From NCBI GenBank assembly GCA_018242605.1, contig JAFEBP010000004.1, positions 411,655 to 475,654 on the forward strand: a stretch of DNA of 64,000 nucleotides, written 5' to 3'. The translations under genes were made by a program, and so were the position numbers. Source of the stretch: Planctomycetota bacterium (GTDB taxonomy: Bacteria; Planctomycetota; Phycisphaerae; Phycisphaerales; UBA1924). The notes under the pieces were generated by a model. That model worked only from the letters and a program-made list of their open reading frames with translations, was not told the DNA's origin and searched no databases. Below are positions 60,697-64,000 of this stretch, in pieces (position 1 is the stretch's first letter; each line of letters begins with the position of its first letter).

Positions 60697-63600
60697 TCAT
60701 TTGGGCGGTTCGGGCTCGCGGTTGGCGCGGTCAACGTATTTCTTGAAGACGCGGCGGACCAGATCGCTGTAGCGTGGCGGCACGTTCTGCTGTTCGATGG
60801 CGCGCTCGGCGCCGTCGGCGGCGCGGCGGAGGCGGGTGTCGATCGCGGTGGACGGTGCGAGGGATTCGCCTGGCTTGGGCGCGGCGTCCCACTCGGCGAT
60901 GATGCGCTGGTCGTCGGCGGGGGCGTCCTTGGCGCGGAAGTCGGCGGGGGTGGTGGGAACGGAATCAAGGTCTCGCTGCGGGCGCGGGCGGGGCGGAACC
61001 ATCGGGCCCACGCCCTGGCCGGGGTCGTTGCGCGAGGCGGTGGGCGGGGAGTTCGGCGGCATCTGGGGCGGGTTGCCGTTGTTGAGTTTGCGGGCCAGGT
61101 CGGCGAGTTCACGCTGCTGCTGCGGGCTCAGGTTCTTGAGCAGGTTCTGGGCCTGCTGCTGGAGTTGCTCGGCCTTGGCACGCGATTGATTGGCATCACT
61201 GGATTGCTGGGCCAGGTCCTTGAGCACCTTGGCCATGCGGTCCAAACCTTGCTGCTGGTTGCCGTTCTGGCCGGTGGGCGAGGTCTGTGTTGAGGGAGAC
61301 TGATTCGGCGGCGAAGCACCTTGCGACGGCTGCGCGGAGGAGGGTTGACCGGGCTGCGGAGTTGCCGCGCCGGGCTGGGGAATCTTGGGAAGAGACGGGG
61401 GCGGTTGGGTGCTGGAGCCCTGAGGTTGGGAGGGAGGTTGGCCGGATTGAGAGGTTTTGCTTTGGGGCTGTTGTTGCGGCTGCGGCTGGGCGTTGTCTTT
61501 GGCAGCGGGTTGGGGCTGCGCACCGCTTTGCGATTTGGCATCGGACTCCGGCTTGGTGCTTGGATTGCCGGCCTTTTCCTGAGCTTTTTGCTGCGTAGTT
61601 TGAGGTTGGTCTTTGGGCGCTCCGGGCTGTATGCTCGGCGTGGCGTTGGTTAGATCAGACTTGGGCTGATCCGGCTTGATCTGGTCGGACTTGGGCTGCT
61701 GGGCGTCGGCTTTGGTCTGAGAGTCTTGCGGCTTGGTGTCGCCGTTCGGGGAGGGCTGGGGATTCGGGATTTCGCGTGCACCGGTCTTGTCGCCGGGGTT
61801 CGGGGTTGATTGCGGATTCTGGCTGGGCTGCGCGGCGGGTCGGGTGTCGGAGGGCGACGCCTTGGGATCGGAGGAAGGTTGTGCCGCGGGCTGCTGGTTG
61901 GGTTGTGCGGCGTCGGGCGTTTTCTGCTGCGGCGAGGGCTGCGCGGGATTCGTCTGGGGCTTGCCTGCGGATGGAGTCTGAGGCTTCTGCTCCGGGCCCG
62001 ACTGCGGATTGGGTTGCTGACCTTGTTGCTGCGCCGCGGTGTCTTTTTGCTGTTGCGCGGAGTTGGAACTGCCGGAAGGTTGCGGCTTGGGTTCGGAACC
62101 GGACTGAGCCTTGGGTTGTTCACCTTGCTGCTGTGCAGCGGGGTCTTTCTGCGGTTGCGATGGCTGCGTGGAATCTGGCTTGCCGGAGGGCTGGGGTTGT
62201 GGCTTTTGCTCTGAACCCGACGGCGGCTTGGACTGCTGGCCTTGTTGTGGCGCAGCGGGATCTCTTTGTTGTTGCGCGGGCTGAGCGGGATCAGGTTTTC
62301 CGGAGGGCTGTGGTTGTGGTTTTTGCTCTGGACCTGACTGCGGCTTGGGCTGCTGGCCCTGCTGGGGCGCGGCGGGGTCTTTTTGTTGTTGAGCGGGTTG
62401 AGCGGAATCGGGTTTGCCGGTGGGCTGGGGTTGTGGCTTCTGCTCTGAACCCGACTGCGGCTTGGACTGCTGACCTTGTTGTGGCGCGGCGGGGTCTTTT
62501 TGCTGTTGAGCGGGCTGAGCGGGATCGGGTTTACCGGAAGGCTGAGGTTGTGGCTTTTGCTCTGAACCTGACTGCGGCTTGGGCTGCTGGCCCTTCTGGG
62601 GCGCAGCGGGATCTTTTTGCTGTTGCGCGGAATCGGGCTTTCCGATAGGCTGGGGCTTCTGTTCGGCGCCGGTCTGCGGCTTGGGTTGCTGCGGCGAGGC
62701 GTTCTTCTGCGAGGAGTCGGGTTTGCCGGTCTGTTGGGACGGCTGAGGGGCGTCGGTGTTTCTCTGCGCGGGCTGTTGGTCGGGTTGCTTGGCGCCGGTC
62801 TGGTTGGCGGCGGGGTCGGGCTTTGGTTGCGGGGGCGCGGCGTCTTTGGTCGCGGCGTCGGGCTGCTGATCTTGCGGGGGCTGGTCTTTGGTACGGGTTC
62901 TGCGCTTGGGGCGTTGAGGCTGGTCGGGGTTGGCGGGCGTGTTGTCTTTGGCCTCGTCGGGCGGCGGGGGCTGGTTCTGCGCTGTGGGCTGGTCCTGATT
63001 CGGGCGCGGCTGCGATTTGGAGCTTGGGGTGTCGCGCTGCGGCTGCGTGGAGTTTTCAGGCCGCGGCGATGGCGGAGTTTTCAACTCTTCCTGAGGGGCG
63101 GAGGGGGGCGTGGACTTTGGAGATTCGGTCTGCGGCTTGGTTGGCTCTGAGGGGGATGGAGGCGAGGAGTCGCGGGGGGATTGGTCTGAGGGCGTGGGCG
63201 GGGACGGGGGCGGGGGCGGGTTGCGGAGTTCTTCGGCGGCTGCGCGGGCGGCCTGGCTGAGTTGGCGGGCATTCTCCTGCGGGAGTTGATTGGAATCACC
63301 GCCCGCGTCGCCGGGGGCATCGGCGGGAGAGGTTTCATCGCTCGCTTTTTCGGGCGGCGCATCGGAGGCATTGGGTTGTTGCGCCGGCGGGGCCTGGGGA
63401 TTCTGCGATGCTTCTTCAACGGGGCTGTTCGACGCGGCGGCGGCGTTCTGGCGTTCGAGGGCATCGGCGAAGCGTTCGAGCTCGGAGGCGAGTTGCTCGC
63501 GTTGCTGAGCGGGGAGAGACTGGATGCGATCGCGGAGGGCCTGGACTTCTTCGGCGGAGGCGGAAAGGTCGCCGCGGGCGAGGGCCTTGGTGAGGTTGGA

Positions 63601-64000
63601 CGTGGCGTTCTGGCGGGCCTGGGCGGCCTGAGCGATGCGCTTGCGGGTTTCGTCGGCGAGTTGCTGGCGGTCGCGGGCCTGGCGTTCGAGCGATTGGGCG
63701 ACCCGGGAGACGGCGTCGGAAGCGCGAAGGCGCGTGGATTCGTTTGCGGCTTTGGGTGAGGCGAGTTCGCGTTCGATCTCGCGGAGGGCCTCGGCGTCCT
63801 TTGAAGATTCGGCGGCCTGGGCGGGGAGCGCGTTGGAGGCTTCCTGGATGGCTTGGGCGACGGCGGAGGCTGATTCGGCGGGCAGGGGTGCCGCCGCGGC
63901 GGGCCGGTGGGTGATGACGCGGGTGGGCACCCACTCACCAACCGCGACGGCGATGAGCGCGAGCGTGAAGGCCCAGACCCAGGCGGGGCCACGCCAGGCG
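60697..64000 (-). CDS. Membrane-anchored Pro/Gln-rich repeat protein, N-terminus cut by window edge
   Basis: At least 1100 residues; the frame remains open at base 64000. The first visible residues form a membrane helix (AWVWAFTLALIAVAVGEW). A helical region rich in Glu, Ala and Gln follows (AQSLERQARDRQQLADETRK, LERFADALERQNAA). About 700 residues of Pro/Gln/Ser/Lys low complexity come next, with about six near-identical 39-residue repeats at 61970-62646. The C-terminal 200 residues are helical and ordered (RMAKVLKDLAQQSSDANQSR, LLKNLSPQQQRELADLAR) and end in PPRYSDLVRRVFKKYVDRAN. This ending is typical of planctomycete proteins in von Willebrand/aerotolerance-type (BatA/B) loci. Function is unknown; it may span the envelope. 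Confidence 0.8.
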   Translation of the reverse strand, partial: AWRGPAWVWAFTLALIAVAVGEWVPTRVITHRPAAAAPLPAESASAVAQAIQEASNALPAQAAESSKDAEALREIERELASPKAANESTRLRASDAVSRVAQSLERQARDRQQLADETRKRIAQAAQARQNATSNLTKALARGDLSASAEEVQALRDRIQSLPAQQREQLASELERFADALERQNAAAASNSPVEEASQNPQAPPAQQPNASDAPPEKASDETSPADAPGDAGGDSNQLPQENARQLSQAARAAAEELRNPPPPPSPPTPSDQSPRDSSPPSPSEPTKPQTESPKSTPPSAPQEELKTPPSPRPENSTQPQRDTPSSKSQPRPNQDQPTAQNQPPPPDEAKDNTPANPDQPQRPKRRTRTKDQPPQDQQPDAATKDAAPPQPKPDPAANQTGAKQPDQQPAQRNTDAPQPSQQTGKPDSSQKNASPQQPKPQTGAEQKPQPIGKPDSAQQQKDPAAPQKGQQPKPQSGSEQKPQPQPSGKPDPAQPAQQQKDPAAPQQGQQSKPQSGSEQKPQPQPTGKPDSAQPAQQQKDPAAPQQGQQPKPQSGPEQKPQPQPSGKPDPAQPAQQQRDPAAPQQGQQSKPPSGSEQKPQPQPSGKPDSTQPSQPQKDPAAQQQGEQPKAQSGSEPKPQPSGSSNSAQQQKDTAAQQQGQQPNPQSGPEQKPQTPSAGKPQTNPAQPSPQQKTPDAAQPNQQPAAQPSSDPKASPSDTRPAAQPSQNPQSTPNPGDKTGAREIPNPQPSPNGDTKPQDSQTKADAQQPKSDQIKPDQPKSDLTNATPSIQPGAPKDQPQTTQQKAQEKAGNPSTKPESDAKSQSGAQPQPAAKDNAQPQPQQQPQSKTSQSGQPPSQPQGSSTQPPPSLPKIPQPGAATPQPGQPSSAQPSQGASPPNQSPSTQTSPTGQNGNQQQGLDRMAKVLKDLAQQSSDANQSRAKAEQLQQQAQNLLKNLSPQQQRELADLARKLNNGNPPQMPPNSPPTASRNDPGQGVGPMVPPRPRPQRDLDSVPTTPADFRAKDAPADDQRIIAEWDAAPKPGESLAPSTAIDTRLRRAADGAERAIEQQNVPPRYSDLVRRVFKKYVDRANREPEPPK
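61970..62646 (-). repeat. About six tandem 117-base repeats encoding a Pro/Gln-rich 39-residue unit
   Basis: The unit reads roughly SGKPDPAQPAQQQKDPAAP followed by QQGQQSKPQSGSEQKPQPQP. Units 2-4 are nearly identical and of equal length; units 1, 5 and 6 are shorter or more diverged. The repeat lies in the middle of the membrane-anchored protein and is likely to vary in copy number. Confidence 0.8.

Noticed and set aside
62030..62600. Regular repeats that could suggest a CRISPR array
   Set aside because: They are in frame, encode Pro/Gln-rich units and have no unique spacers.

Overview
The window looks like a chromosomal segment of a planctomycete, most likely of the class Phycisphaerae. Base composition is strongly G+C rich. 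Five unrelated secreted proteins end in the same two-EF-hand dockerin-like cassette that closes on a C-terminal Gly-Cys, and another secreted protein ends in a PEP-CTERM-like tail. Other typical traits are a Ser/Thr kinase with a membrane anchor after the kinase domain, a degenerate pseudokinase fused to an FGE-sulfatase-like domain, an ECF-type sigma-like factor, and lipoproteins for outer-membrane and LPS assembly. No rRNA, tRNA, CRISPR array, insertion sequence or prophage was found. Taxonomy is an inference from protein families.

Layout. 1-4.2 kb (minus): a Ser/Thr kinase cut by the window edge, downstream of a tightly packed flagellar export-gate operon fliP-fliQ-fliR-flhB. 4.3-5.9 kb (minus): a translationally coupled RhuM-family gene and conserved unknown gene, possibly a mobile cassette. 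6.2-7.6 kb (minus): trpF and a membrane NTF2-like protein. 7.8-11.9 kb (plus): a large motility-accessory-factor (Maf/DUF115) fusion coupled to a nonulosonate cytidylyltransferase, a likely glycan (possibly flagellin glycosylation) pair. 11.9-15.3 kb: two secreted proteins, one triple-repeat and one Asp-box propeller with dockerin. 15.4-18.2 kb: an outer-membrane biogenesis set (TPR lipoprotein, BamD-like, LptE) and a PEGA lipoprotein. 18.2-20.5 kb: patatin-like lipase and an O-methyltransferase.

20.5-27.3 kb (minus): a three-gene locus of pseudokinase-FGE fusion, lipoprotein and large unknown protein. 27.4-35 kb: a secreted charged protein with terminator, a 570-base intergenic stretch with a candidate small RNA, a nucleotide-sugar epimerase, a propeller-phosphoesterase, a sigma-like factor with coupled partner, and a polytopic membrane protein. 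35-42.6 kb: two large dockerin proteins flanking Mrp and a DUF2130 protein. 42.7-44.3 kb: psd-pssA phospholipid operon. 44.3-47 kb: methyltransferase, DinB protein, small membrane protein and a dockerin protein. 47.2-50.7 kb: a secreted multidomain serine protease. 50.7-56.6 kb: pdxH, PEP-CTERM-like protein, rpmB, an orphan DNA methyltransferase and small envelope proteins. 56.7-64 kb: an HscA-like Hsp70, a recently duplicated pair of Tat-exported metallo-beta-lactamase-fold hydrolases, and a membrane-anchored Pro/Gln-rich repeat protein cut by the right edge.

The window mixes housekeeping genes (trpF, pdxH, psd, pssA, rpmB, mrp) with a large cell-surface and secretion complement. Most minus-strand neighbours overlap by ATGA or GTGA junctions, indicating translational coupling. 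The most unusual points are an FlhB that lacks the NPTH autocleavage motif, a Maf fused to a nucleotidyltransferase and a cysteine-less radical-SAM-like barrel, the repeated dockerin cassette, the pseudokinase-FGE locus, and a candidate small RNA near 28.6-28.8 kb.
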